A stretch of 64,000 nucleotides of DNA. Origin: Camillea tinctor. Taxonomy: Eukaryota; Ascomycota; Sordariomycetes; Xylariales; Xylariaceae. Both the position numbers and the translations under genes were made by a program. Below the pieces are notes generated by a model. It was not told where the DNA came from. It did no database searches and worked only from the letters and a program-made list of their open reading frames with translations. The stretch lies in contig MU394067.1 in NCBI GenBank assembly GCA_022578605.1, positions 558,001-622,000 on the forward strand, read 5' to 3'. Within the stretch, counting starts at the first letter, position 1; each line of letters opens with the position of its first letter. Shown piece after piece: positions 1-11,441 of the stretch.

Positions 1-512
1 GACACATTCTGGAGAGCGTTTCGAATGTCGCTTTGGGTATTGCCGAACTGATCGAGAATCCGAGTGATGTTCGCCACCTGCTGGGAAACATCACTGACCA
101 AAAGAGAATCTAATTGGCGCCGACATGCGTCCAACTTCGCCCGGTGTTGCTCTAAGTCATCCTTATATTTCCAAGATTTCAGTACAGCACCAGCGGCAGC
201 TCGAATGCTTCGTGACTTTTTGGCTTTGCATTTGCCAAGGACCAGCTGTAGGTCGCCGAGAACATAACTAGTTTGCGACAGGACGTTACTAATTAGCTCA
301 TCGTGGTCGGGCTGATTTGTCTGTGTGAGGTTTCTTCTATCGTCCTTCCATAAGGCGATAAGCTCCTCGGCGTGTTGAATAGCATGTAGGTCTTTGTCGT
401 CTTGGCCATCTGCAGAGTCATAGATACGCTTGCAGGCATTGAAGATTTTTCTCGACCGATCGACTAGGTCAATCACGTTGCAAGAGAATGAAAGAGCAGC
501 AAAGGGGTCCAT
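1..512 (-). CDS. Partial NLR/STAND-type protein, N-terminal domain only
   Basis: An uninterrupted reading frame of 170 codons runs on the minus strand from an ATG at 512 to the window edge, so the 3' part is missing. The protein opens with MDPFAALSFSCNVIDLVDRS and continues as an alpha-helical region with heptad-like leucines and a QQVANITRILDQFG stretch. This start resembles the N-terminal effector or adaptor domain of fungal STAND/NLR proteins (HeLo-like family), which usually precedes a NACHT or NB-ARC domain and repeats. Known members act in heterokaryon incompatibility and regulated cell death at membranes. The nucleotide-binding domain would lie to the left of the window and is not seen, so the architecture is inference. 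The ATG is the first Met of the open frame, and 60 bp of non-coding sequence upstream shows no splice acceptor that I recognise. It could also be a short stand-alone HeLo-like protein. Confidence 0.65.
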   Translation of the reverse strand, partial: MDPFAALSFSCNVIDLVDRSRKIFNACKRIYDSADGQDDKDLHAIQHAEELIALWKDDRRNLTQTNQPDHDELISNVLSQTSYVLGDLQLVLGKCKAKKSRSIRAAAGAVLKSWKYKDDLEQHRAKLDACRRQLDSLLVSDVSQQVANITRILDQFGNTQSDIRNALQNV

Positions 513-771
513 TTATGCTTGGGGTGGTCGTGGCAAAGAGGAAGAGACGAGAGGAAGTCAAAGGAAGATTGGGCTCCCTCGATTATTATTTTTTCTGACA
601 AGGCTGGGGTTGTGGCAGTGACAGACACATGGCCAATGAGATGCTATATGATCCAGATACTAAAGCGGACAATGCAGCAGATATGCGTGCGTGGTAATCT
701 CCAAGTTTGCACTGCAAGAACTTGGAACCTTGAACTCTGATTGGACTGTCTTCGTGATGTCAACCTGGGTA

Positions 772-2064
772 TCACGTGGTTGAGCTATGTTCTTGTTGGG
801 GGTCTGGAAATAAATAGCCCTGTAGCCTCCAAAGCTTGTACTGCAGACGGGTGGTATTTGTGCCTGCCAGATAAAACATCGTGCCCTCGTTCAGGCCTAT
901 GCTTTCTGTCTTAAGCTTCTCAGCCAGTTCTGCGCCTAGAAGCAAAGGCATGTTGTGCACAAGAATCGTTTCTTGTATGGCTCCATTTTTGACATCATAT
1001 GTGGCCAATGGTCCTGGCTGCTGTCGTGCACTATCAGGATCTGTAGCTTCGCCATTGTCACCAAACCACAGCACAGCACCTTGGATAGAAACATTCAGGT
1101 CATCCCAATTGGTGAACGGGACGATATGGCGCTCGGAAACGCGGTCCACGCCCATATAGAAGCTGACCTTGGCCAAGTGGTGTATGAAGCTGCAAATGTC
1201 GTCACGCATCAAATCCAGCATGAACTCGTCCATATCCTCGCGCCAAATCGCCTTTTTCTGTAAGTTCTTATAGGGGGAAGTTAATGGGCCATATATCTTC
1301 TTGTTGTGATTGTCAAAACCGGATTTCTTCACCGTGAAGGAATGGATGAGGTCCTTCCTTGCTAGGACGTGGCCGGCGGGGGCGTATATCAGCTTATCCC
1401 CTTTGTCGGGCTGACCTGCGGCTGGGGAGCTATCTTCATCCCATGACGGGTTGTACTCCTTCGTACCTAGCTTGTTCTTGGTGCTGTTCTCATCCCGAGC
1501 AAGATGCGGAGGAGGCTGCCCTGGCGCTAAGCTTCGGGGCACCCACCAAGGCTGCTGGGTCTCAGGATGAGAGAGGAGCTTAAACTCTTGCAGGAAGAAC
1601 CTGGGCAGTCGAGTCTTGCTTGCTGTGCAAAGTCTAATGGATGTCGCCAGAGCCTTCGCGAATGGGTTACGACTAACCATTCTCTCCATTTCAGTCCTAG
1701 GCCTTCGCGGGTCTGCCTTTTGCTTATGGTGCCGCTGTTTTGCTTCCCAGTAGGAAGGGTCCATGACCGGTGACAGTGGTAATTTTCTTCCTCTTGTCGT
1801 TTTGATAGTTTTTTCGGTTTGATTAATGTCAAGGGAGCCAGAGCCAGCAGTACCTATCCCGTCTTTATTTGAGACAATGGCCTCTTGGTTAAGGCTAGCA
1901 TTGGGAGATGTGCTCTCATTCTGAGCTGTAGAAGCTTTGGTACCATCCTCATCGCCATGAGTATTGCTTGTGGTGTATTGACGAATTACGTATGGCTGGA
2001 TCCATTGGTTACGAACATTTGCAGCACTGCAATTTCGCAGTGCAGCACCAGTACACCGTCTCAT
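772..2064 (-). CDS. Mitochondrial-targeted protein of unknown function
   Basis: This is a single-exon frame of 430 aa with an ATG at 2064 and a TGA at 772-774. The first 35 residues are rich in Arg, Ala, Asn and Ser with almost no acidic residues (MRRCTGAALRNCSAANVRNQ...RQYTTS), which looks like a mitochondrial presequence. Residues about 35-110 are low-complexity and polar. A more ordered half follows, with RNPFAKALATSIRLC near residues 133-147, LARKDLIHSF, and a C-terminal block LLGAELAEKL...YLAGTNTTRLQYKLWRLQGYLF. I do not recognise the family. The layout (presequence, linker, compact basic domain ending in KLWRLQGY) would suit a fungal mitochondrial gene-expression or ribosome-associated factor, but that is a guess. 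The next gene on the same strand begins 260 bp downstream and is transcribed independently. Confidence 0.75.
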   Translation of the reverse strand: MRRCTGAALRNCSAANVRNQWIQPYVIRQYTTSNTHGDEDGTKASTAQNESTSPNASLNQEAIVSNKDGIGTAGSGSLDINQTEKTIKTTRGRKLPLSPVMDPSYWEAKQRHHKQKADPRRPRTEMERMVSRNPFAKALATSIRLCTASKTRLPRFFLQEFKLLSHPETQQPWWVPRSLAPGQPPPHLARDENSTKNKLGTKEYNPSWDEDSSPAAGQPDKGDKLIYAPAGHVLARKDLIHSFTVKKSGFDNHNKKIYGPLTSPYKNLQKKAIWREDMDEFMLDLMRDDICSFIHHLAKVSFYMGVDRVSERHIVPFTNWDDLNVSIQGAVLWFGDNGEATDPDSARQQPGPLATYDVKNGAIQETILVHNMPLLLGAELAEKLKTESIGLNEGTMFYLAGTNTTRLQYKLWRLQGYLFPDPQQEHSSTT

Positions 2065-2369
2065 AACCTCTCATATAAGCCCCTGGAGGGTTAGATGACT
2101 TTGACTTATTAACGTACTAAAGGGAAAGAAAAAAAAGGAAAAGAACAGGAAACAAGGGAATTGCTTTAAGTAGAGTTGAAACTTTAAGATGTTAATTTCT
2201 GATTAGATAATTGGAGTAACAATTTTTTTTTTCCAGAGCGATAAGAACCGGTTGTACCTGGATAATGCACTAAAATCTTCATCTCCCCACCGCGGACCGG
2301 ACCTAATTACACCCATCTGTCCCGTAACCTATAAGTTATCAGTTTTTTAATGCCATTTATTACCGTTTC

Positions 2370-2438
<69 letters not shown>

Positions 2439-2976
2439 GTTAAAGCACTCTCTTTAGTAACTTGGAGCATTTAAATTATATATAGTTTGCATCACCTCAC
2501 TTTTTGATATAGATATCTTCACTTTCTAATCGAGGCTATAGTGCACCATCTGATCAAATTCGCTAGGTTACCCAGGTAAATGTGTAGGTATTCATAATGT
2601 ATCAAAGTAATATCCAGCGGGTCTCTCTCTATAAGCCCTACGTAATAGAACTCGATAGCTATGTTAAAAAGGTCTACGGCCACTAAAGTTCAGCTGTAGG
2701 TATAGCGACAGCTTAAAGAATCAGGAAGGCCAAGCTTTTCTGCCAGTTGGATCGGGTCCACTATGTACTACTACTTACTAAATAGCTGCCGGGCCGCAGC
2801 CGGAGGACGGAACTAAAGATAAGCTGAAATGCCGATAGGAGGCCATAGCTTCTAGTTTTATTTCATCCGATAAGATCCATTGAACCATACTATAGAACCA
2901 CAACGCCACTAACAAAACGATCTTGCTTCCTTCGTTGCTCAGCCTTCATCCTCACTTATCACCCCATTTCCACACC
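2065..2976. other. Intergenic region between divergent genes
   Basis: The region lies between the minus-strand mitochondrial protein (start 2064) and plus-strand clpP (start 2977), so it holds both promoters. It contains a 63-nt poly(A) tract (2371-2433). The sequence just upstream of clpP is pyrimidine-rich, as is usual for fungal leaders. No other gene is seen. Confidence 0.6.
2371..2433. repeat. Poly(A) tract, 63 nt
   Basis: An uninterrupted run of 63 adenines, by far the longest homopolymer in the window. It follows TACCGTTTCC and is followed by TTTTAGTTAAAG. It could be an expanded simple repeat, the 3' tail of an old retroposed copy, or an artefact of assembly. Confidence 0.95.
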
Positions 2977-3927
2977 ATGAATTGTCGCCCACCGCTGTGG
3001 CGATTATTACGAACGCTGCCGACGAGGCAAGCTCGGAGCTTCTCCCAATTCCCCACCAATCTACCCCAAGGACCCCGCGGTGCCATCCCTCTACCCTATA
3101 TCACAGAGGTAACCGTAAGTTCAGCTACCGTGTGATGGGAATCGCAAACTCTTATAGATGAGCCAAGCTAACAGGCTAGTCTGGTGGCTGGAGAACATGT
3201 TCGTAACTGAAGCGAATTCTAAGAAGAGGTTGATATGACTGACCAACCCCGCGCAGATGATATCTTTTCTAAGCTGTTGCAAGTAAGTTATACCTACCTA
3301 AGCTCTCTTGCAACGCATCTGTGTTTATTGCTTTACCTAACCTCCATTCACTACTAGGAACGCATAATATGCCTCAATGGACCCATCGACGACACCGTCT
3401 CCGCCTCGATCGTTGCCCAGCTGCTTTGGCTCGAGTCTGACAACCCCGACAAGCCTATTACCATGTACATAGACTCCCCCGGCGGTAGCGTCACGGCCGG
3501 GCTCTCCATCTACGACACCATGACCTACATTCGATCGCCCGTGTCCACGGTGTGTCTAGGCCAGGCGGCGTCCATGGGATCGCTGCTACTTACCGGCGGA
3601 GAGAAGGGGAAGCGGTTCGCTCTGCCGCACAGCAGCATCATGATACACCAACCTCTGGGAGGGACGCAGGGTCCGGCATCAGACATCCTAATTTACGCGA
3701 ACCAGATCCAACGGACCCGCGAGCAAGTCAACGAAATCTACAGGAAGCACCTGAATGATGCCATCGGACACGAGAAATATAACCTGAAGGACGTCGAGGA
3801 CATGATGGAGCGGGACAAGTACTTGACGGCCGAGGAGGCGAAGGAAGTGGGTATCGTAGACGAGATCCTGACCCGCCGGGATGATAAGAAGACCGCGAAG
3901 GATGGGGGATCAAGCACCAGCCAATAG
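2977..3927 (+). CDS. clpP: Mitochondrial ATP-dependent Clp protease proteolytic subunit
   Basis: ClpP is the serine peptidase core of the matrix ClpXP-type protease. My model has exons 2977-3114, 3180-3198, 3257-3282 and 3358-3927, giving 250 aa. Joining them restores the family block [28 protein letters not shown], which supports the two very short exons. The first 25 residues (RRLRT-type, basic and Ser-rich) are a mitochondrial presequence. The catalytic triad is Ser133 in GQAASMG, His158 in IMIHQP and Asp214 in MERD. The length and spacing match ClpP apart from a short charged C-terminal tail ([15 protein letters not shown]). The start at 2977 is preferred over an in-frame upstream ATG at 2923 because it directly precedes the presequence and has a good context (CACCATGA). 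Introns are 65, 58 and 75 nt, with GTAAGT, GTTCGT and GTAAGT donors. I am confident of the family and fairly confident of the exons. Confidence 0.93.
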
Positions 3928-6455
3928 AATAGGAGGATCCCTATATAAAGTAAGACGGCTCCTGTCCCTAGCTAGACTAGGAGAGGAGAGTAGAACAATA
4001 TCAGGGCAATCTCTGTCTAACTCGTACCGATATATGCATGTATGTATGTGTATAAGATGTTGTATTTAACTTAGCCACCTCACTGCATTCCACCATCTCT
4101 ACACAAATACAAGCAAGGGATAGCCGGGAAGATGACATGTTAAAGATGATAGACATTACACACATTGCCCCGAGACCCTGCATGAAGAAACGGTCTGCCG
4201 TACACCAGGTACGACTAACAGAAAGAGGCCGTCCCTGTCCCCCCCTTCTTATGCACACGTGTCCAGCCGAACAAATCGGACGAAGCATCCAGTAGAGATT
4301 CCTACCACTGCACTAACACTAAACCTAGTCCTCGGGGCGTAAAACGATCCTGCGGAAGTCGTGCTTGGGGATGATCGCAGATAGGTCGCGCGTCCTCGTG
4401 GCAGACAAGGAAGACATTCCTTCTTACTTCTATGTACATGAAGGTGGGGGGGAAAGGGTTTGGAGGAGGGGTGGTGAGACAGGGAGAAGAGTCGATATGA
4501 GGAAGGTGAGAAAAGTAGTAGGTAAGTAGTAATGTAATTCTAGAAATATCGAAATATCGAGGCAAGAAGATAGTCAGAACCCATTGTCTCGGCCGCGGGT
4601 GGTGGATGACTAAGGGGGGGAAACAGAGCACTAGTCCAAATACGGTAGTCTGGGACTTTTGTATGCTGCGCCAAGCAAGGGAGGGGCGTGCGCTACTGCG
4701 GTAGGACCTTTAAAACCCCCCCAGTCCCCTTTCCCCCCTCCTCCTCTCCCAAGAACTTGAGTGAGGTACATGGCACGGTACTTGCTTAAATCTGTGTAAT
4801 GTAAGGTAAAGTACCTAACCCAACCTAGGTATCTCCATTGGTATTCCGTGCTTCGTACCTACGCTACCACCCAAAACCCGGTTTACTTGCAGATGAGGTG
4901 AGGTTGAGGATCGAGATAGTCAGGGGGTTGAAGGGGAGGGACAGTGGACGGTCCCGGCACCCCCCTTGCAGCCCTGTGGGCGGCATTCTTATAGGGCGCC
5001 TAACCTAGGGCCGGGGTCCCGTAACGGAGGTTAGACCCCATGATTCCCAAACTAAAACCTACCTTTAGGTCCCTAAAGAATATGCGTGTAACCTATGTAA
5101 GTGAGTTACCTAGTGTAAGTGTATGTAAGTGAATACACTATAAATGGATCGATCTGATGGATCATGCTGCTAATTACATACTTACTTCTTATCTACACTA
5201 CATTACATGACATGACATGACATGACATGACATGCGCTGCATTACACTAGCAGTATACTATAATCGCAGTTCAAAAGGGAGGGGTAAAAGGGGGCGCTGT
5301 TTTGGTTCAATTCAGTTGAAGGGTTTGGGTCGGTGACGGTTGAAGCTATTCCCATTCGCTAGCCCAGAACCAATGGTATCACGTCATCTTAAACAACCGT
5401 CCGTCCCTCGGCCGATCTGGACCCAATTATTAAGCCATAAGTATGTAGGTTTCCCGTGTAGTGTAGACGCGTCGTAGGTTAAAACGCAATAATACGTATG
5501 TTGGTTCTATAGTGGTAGAAGCCAAGTGACCAAGGAAATGATATGATATGATGCTGCTACACTACGCTATACTACTACACTAGGTTAATATGTTTAGTGG
5601 ATAACCTCTGGTGTTGATTGACCTTGTCCTAGGTATGTAAGGTTTTGTAACCTATGTAAGGTAAAAGTAAAAAAACCCCACCCTTTTGTTACCACTCGCT
5701 ATTCCTCTTCTGTGATTGATAGACAAAGATCGGTAATAACGTTCTCCGATTAACACGCCCCATACCGGACCCATGAAGAATGCCCCAGCTTTGATGTTTC
5801 TTTTCTTGTCTTTTTTACTTTTATTTTATTTTTTAGTTATTATTTTATATTACTACACTACACACTATACTACACATGCATCTTAAGTTGTGTGTTTTAA
5901 TAATGTATTAGTTTCGAGTCCCTCTCTCAACGTCACATCGTGTAATTCTAACCTAGTCGGATTCTTACTCGCTCCCGTATCCCGTACTCCGTATACCGCG
6001 ACAAATTGTAAGCCTCCATTAAAGAAAAAAAAAAAGTCGCTAAATATTTCATTATACACTAACCGGTTTCTTGACTTCTCTTTTCTTTCTTTTCTTTTTC
6101 TTTTTTTCTTTTGTACTTCCTTTTATTTTATTTTACTTTTCTCTTCCCCCCCCCCCGGTTCTCCTCTCTTTTTTAAACCTTAGTTATCTACCCTACAATC
6201 CTCCCTCGTCTTACTTCACCCTGTTCAATGTTGTACACTTTAGACTTACTCCTTACATCAACCTTATCCTCTTACTAAACCACATTGACTACTTGCATCC
6301 ATCTATCTTATCCCATCAACCAATCAACCAGCCAAGTCATTCTACTATGCGATAACTTGAACTTTTTCAAGATCCTATCTATCGCAACCTCACTTACTCC
6401 GTCAGCCATCTCATTCTCCCCCTTGCCTAAGCTGGAAAGGGATTAGATAATCACA
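3928..6455. other. Gene-free region upstream of the Clr5-domain gene
   Basis: I see no supportable coding sequence. The left part holds the clpP 3' end and G/C homopolymer patches. The middle has a CATGA tandem repeat (5206-5234) and an ACCTAGGT palindrome at 4823-4830. From about 5800 the plus strand becomes strongly T/C-rich up to the ATG at 6456, which looks like promoter and long 5' leader of the downstream gene. Confidence 0.6.
5206..5234. repeat. (CATGA)n microsatellite
   Basis: Almost six uninterrupted copies of the pentamer CATGA. Confidence 0.95.
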
Positions 6456-8339
6456 ATGAACGATTACACTTTCATTGCGAATAATTATATCCCGCCACCG
6501 CCCATGACGGCGGCAGTGAGCCCCAACATGATCATCGCACATCGGCCTCAGCAGATGCCCATCTCGCCCGCCTCCACCCAGTCCTCACTTTCACCACCCA
6601 AGCACTCCTCTCCTCCTCCCCCCGCCAGCGAACCCACCATCGTCCGAAGCCATGACCTCGAACCGGTCAAGCCGACGCCCAACCAGATGCAATCCGTCTT
6701 TTCCTCGCAGACGGGAGAAGCATATCGGTCTCAGCAGCACTCGGCCCAGGTATGGGAAACCCACAAGGAGGAGATCCGCCAGTTGTATCTGGACGAGAAC
6801 CGGCCATTGAAGGAGGTCATGGCCATAATGCGCCAGCGGGGGTTCAGAGCAACGTAAGTGACAATGAAATCCCCCCAGTCCCTGGTGTGTAGAGTCTTGG
6901 CTGGTCTAACATGATGCGCGCATTTCGCGCCCCGGCCCTGTAGTGTGCGAATGTACAAATCGCGGTTCGACAAGTGGGGGTTCAGCAAGAACAACAGCAA
7001 GAAGGAGGTCATCACCATGCTGCAGGTGCAGCGCCAGCGCAATGCGCTCGGCAAGCGGACCACGTTCCAGCGCAACGGGCGCGAGGTCGCCATCGACGCC
7101 TACCTCAAGCGCAAAGGCATCTCACAGTATGACCTCGCGGAACCGGGTCTTGCCGAAAAGCTACCCGAGCATCTGCGCTGTGTCACGCCGCCGCCCGAAG
7201 CCCCAATACTGATCCCCGCCGGCGGCGCACTCTCGCTGCAGGAACTCGTGCTCCAGTGCGCGCGCGACCTTGCCTGGAACCCCTACTGCCCTCCCGACTT
7301 CCCCCTCGTTACTTCAGCCGCCGTGTACCGCGGCGACGAGCTGCGTTGCGCCATCACCGATCTCACTAACGCTGACTGGCTGTTTCACGTGGGACATTAC
7401 GAGCGCGGCGGCGCCATGTGCGAGCAGGGATTCAAGTCACTACATCTAATGGTGCAGCGGCCGTCGATATACGGGCTGCTACACCTGCTCATCTTCCACC
7501 TCGACGCCTACAACCACGCCATCGTCAAGGAGGTGTGGCGGTACCTAGCAGCATACTCAGCAACCATCAAGGCCGACGGCCCGCTAGCGCGCCTCTTCCA
7601 GGGCGTCTTCAAGTTCCTCAACACGCACGAGTACGATGAGTACTGGGAGCTCATCTTTGAGTGCACGGAGAAGCTGCTGCTGATCGATGAGCAGACCACG
7701 GGTCTACCCGAGGATACAGTCGCGCGTCTGTACCCGCTCATCTTCATCCCGCGCGCACACCAGTACCGCTCGGAGCCGTACCAGCGCCTGCAGAGCCGAT
7801 GCGACTTCTCGCGCCTAACGCGGGGTTCCAAGCCGCGAGGACCCGAGGAGGCCACCGTCTACCAAGCCAGCCAGCTGCTCATCACGGGGCAGCAGAGCCG
7901 GTGGCGCGGGCCTGAGGTGCTACAGCTCGCCGAGGAAGTGCTCGAGAACACCAAGAACTTCGCGTACAACGTGGATTTCTTCGTGTACATCGCGCTAACG
8001 GCCATGGCGCACTACTACCGCGCCGAATTCGTACCACCCACCACCCCTGCCACCGGTACCGTGTCCCCCTGCGACAGCGAAGCTGACCCGGAGGACGACC
8101 CCACCGCCAGCCCCGGGCACCTCATGTCGACGCACTACCTCGAGCGCGCCGTCGGCCTCATGGAGGGTAAGTGGGACCCCGACATGGGGTACCTGCTCGG
8201 CGACCTCGAGCTCCTCGAGAAGTGGTACCGCGAGGCGGGCGACACGGAGCTCGCCGAGGCCGCGCACAAGCGCTGGCAGAACGCCCTCGAGATCATCCCC
8301 AAGAACTGGGAGCGCGGCCGGAAAGGCATCTTGATATAA
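6456..8339 (+). CDS. Clr5-domain protein
   Basis: The model has exons 6456-6853 and 6944-8339 (90-nt intron, GTAAGT...GTAG), giving 597 aa. Residues 1-95 are a Pro/Ser/Gln-rich disordered leader. Residues 100-153 form a Clr5 domain (VWETHKEEIRQLYLDENRPL... to YKSRFDKWGFSKN). The intron falls inside this domain, and splicing rejoins GFRAT to VRMYKSRF, which confirms the junction. Clr5-like domains are helical and found in many Pezizomycotina proteins; the fission-yeast founder acts in heterochromatic silencing. The remaining 440 residues contain no motif I can name, although they look helical and repeat-like, with short hydrophobic helices such as LLHLLIFHLDAYNHAIVKEV. A role in transcription or chromatin is plausible by family only. 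The gene stands alone, with 2.5 kb of non-coding DNA upstream and 5 kb downstream. The coding part is clearly more GC-rich than its flanks. Confidence 0.85.
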
Positions 8340-9254
8340 ATTCGAATTCGGCTTCAACTCGAGCTTTTCTTTCCTTCTTTTTTTTTTCAACACGAAGGAA
8401 TTTTATACGTTACGAGTGAAAAGAAGAGAAAGAGAAAAAACAACTAACGTAGGATGATCACGATCCCATGGCGAATTGCGAATCTTTTCACATCTATTCT
8501 ATTTATACTCAAACCATCATCATAATGAGCGCGCGCAGTTTCTCCGATCTTACCTCGACCACTCATACCTGTTAATCTGGTTTTTTTTCTCCTGCCTTGC
8601 TTTTTTTTTCTCCCTCCTGTGTTTTAAGACACCCCCTCGAAAATCTATAAGCTATATTGTATATATACTACGACTACAACCATCATCGCCATCATACCAG
8701 CCAGCGACATCGACGGAAGAAAGAAAGAAAGAAAAAGAATCATCAACACACACAAAAAAAAGCCTTTGTTTTTTTTTAACTAGTCTGTTTTCTAGCGCAG
8801 GATTTGTTTTTATTACTTCGAATTTGCGAGTGGGAGTTAATCAGGCTGGGAGGAGTTAATATGGGTCTTGTCTTTTTTTGATACTCTTTGTTTTTGTTTT
8901 TGGTAAGCTCTGGTTTTTTTGTTCTGCTTTCTGTGCTTTTAAACTGTATTTTATACGTCTGTCCGTGTGTATGAAAGTGGGAAGACAGCAAACTGGCAAC
9001 CCCCTTACGGGAACTTACATATATATATGTGCTTATATATATAGCATTTCAAAGAATGTAGAATGAGAAAAAAATTTAAATTAAAAATTAAAAATAATCA
9101 AGAGTTTTTTTTAGGGGGGTTATGTGAATTAGTGTTTGGGTTGCTGGCTCACACTAGCTATGGTTTTCTGATGCTGGCTTTCGTAGCGATTTGGAATATT
9201 TACGATCGAGGCTTATACATTACCTATGCGTCTCGTCTCGTCTCGTATTGTATT

Positions 9255-9299
9255 GTATGTATGTATGTATGTATGTATGTATGTATGTATGTATGTATG
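9255..9299. repeat. (GTAT)11 microsatellite
   Basis: Eleven uninterrupted GTAT units. Confidence 0.95.
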
Positions 9300-11391
9300 A
9301 CCAGACCGTTCTAGAAAAAAAAATGCTGACCTACTTACTTACTTTACCCCTTTACTTCTTACCGCACTGCACTTTACACCAACACTCGGCACTTACAACT
9401 TCCCACACGTGTTTTTTTTGTCCCCCTCTGCGGCTCTGTGCTAACCCACTCGAGATTATGTTGCACGTTTTTTTTTTTGCTTGGGGGAGCGGGCTTGGGC
9501 TATCACTACTTTGCACACACACGTATACGCCACCTGGACTATTTTCTTACACACCTACCCCCCTTTTTTTTTCTTGGGGGAAGGGGGGATCGTGGTATGT
9601 CGTATCGTAGTGGTCGAGATCTTTTCTTTTCTTTTTTTCGTTTCTATCTGCCTCTGGGATTGGCTTGAGGGTCTGCATTGCGGATTGGGCTGGTGTGACC
9701 AACATCGCTGCTACACACCGGTATGGAGGGGGTGCAAGTGGAGGAGGCGTGGTGGTGCGCACACGCATAGATTGGGAGGTAGGCAGTGGTGCTGTAGTGT
9801 ACTGTAGGCAGGCAGGCAGTGGTGGGTAGGAGGTAGGAGGTATAGGGCAGGCAAGGTAGCACATACGTACCACCCGCACCGCGCGTGATCGGTGCTACGT
9901 TCTAGACGTTGGACGGTGGTCAGATCGGTAAATTATTTGAGTTTTTCTTCTCTCTGCTATTTGCCTATTTCTTTCCTTTTTTTCACCCCCTTTTTTTCTT
10001 TGAGGCCGTCCGTTTGATATCAATATGTGAAGCACGTCTATATGCGGGCGTGGAACGCGATTCACTTACCCCCAGCAAGAGAGCGAGCTTACTTACCTAA
10101 CTTACCTACTTGGGTAACTTGCCTGTTATAACCATTCGGGTTATTAATTGCCGCCCCCCGCCGTTTGATGCTGCTTCAGGGTTTATTCGTGGTGTGGGGA
10201 GAGAAAAAGAATGAGAGGGGCAGGGGAAGAGAGAGATCGTCAGAGGTCGTGCATGTGACTAAACTACTATACATGTCGATATAGCGAATGGTATTGTACA
10301 GGGTTTCCCGAGATAATTGATTCTATGGATTAGATAGCGATGGGCGCACGCGGTGCGTATGGGTTTGAGCGCGCGGGTGTGGGATATCACACGTAACCGT
10401 TCTTAGGTATAGTAGATTAAGTTTTGCTATATGTGTGTGTATATTACGCTGATCTCGTGTGTTTAAGGTCTCTCTCTCTCGGCAATGCCCTCTATCGCAT
10501 TGATGTTAAGGGTTGGGGTTATACATAGTGGATGTGATGTATGTAGTATGAGATTACACGCGCCAATCTATACCTCCTTTTTTCTGCTAACCACGCGACA
10601 GGAGGGGACGGATCGGCATTGGCCAATTGGATATTTTATTTTTCATGTCAGTGAATACCTACCGGTACCTAGTAGGTAGGTAGGGATTTAACCTAGCTGC
10701 CTAGGAAGACAGACGTTCGGCATTGTTGAATTTCTTTGGCGGTTGGTTTCATAACTCACCTACAGATCGCCCGTGACAACGTGGGAAAAACGTGTGTATC
10801 ATTTACCCTGGAAAATGCTAGGTTAGGGGGTACGAGACGACCAACCAACTACCTAGGTAGGTTAAGTAGCAGTAAGCATGGTATGTACGGAGTAGGTAGT
10901 TTATAACGCCCTACGAATCTTATTAAGAACCGGGACTCGGGAGTTAAGAAAGCAGGGAAGTAGGTAACAACTAGTAGTATTACTAGCATACTGCTTACAA
11001 ACTGGGATCAAGAAGAAGAGTGAAAAACACCTTAACGGTTAGACTATGATGCCGGAGAATCCCTTTGGTCAACTTGAAACTTCGACCGGGGCTTCGGCCA
11101 GCCCGCTGCTGTGGAACAATGGTCCGATGTTTCGGCAGTAAATGTACACTAACACCCAGGACAGGGTAGGATTGAGTTGCAGAACAAGAACGAGTTCTTG
11201 GGACAATGACGAGGTCACGGTCTAATCCGATTCGTTTCGACTTTCATACCGATGATACCTAAAAACTAGGCAGGTTTTGTCTCCAGATTCTAGGAGGTCG
11301 CGTGTTCCAACGCCTATGCGGTAAAGTAATATAGGTTAATATAATGTCGGCTTAGCTGAGGCGGAACGGTTCCGACATTAAACCGACATGT

Positions 11392-11394
<3 letters not shown>

Positions 11395-11438
<44 letters not shown>
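11395..11438. repeat. (GA)22 microsatellite
   Basis: Twenty-two uninterrupted GA dinucleotides. Confidence 0.97.

Positions 11439-11441
<3 letters not shown>

Noticed and set aside
5890..6355. Frames upstream of the Clr5-domain gene
   Set aside because: Poly-Phe/Ser/Leu products of a CT-rich leader, not coding.
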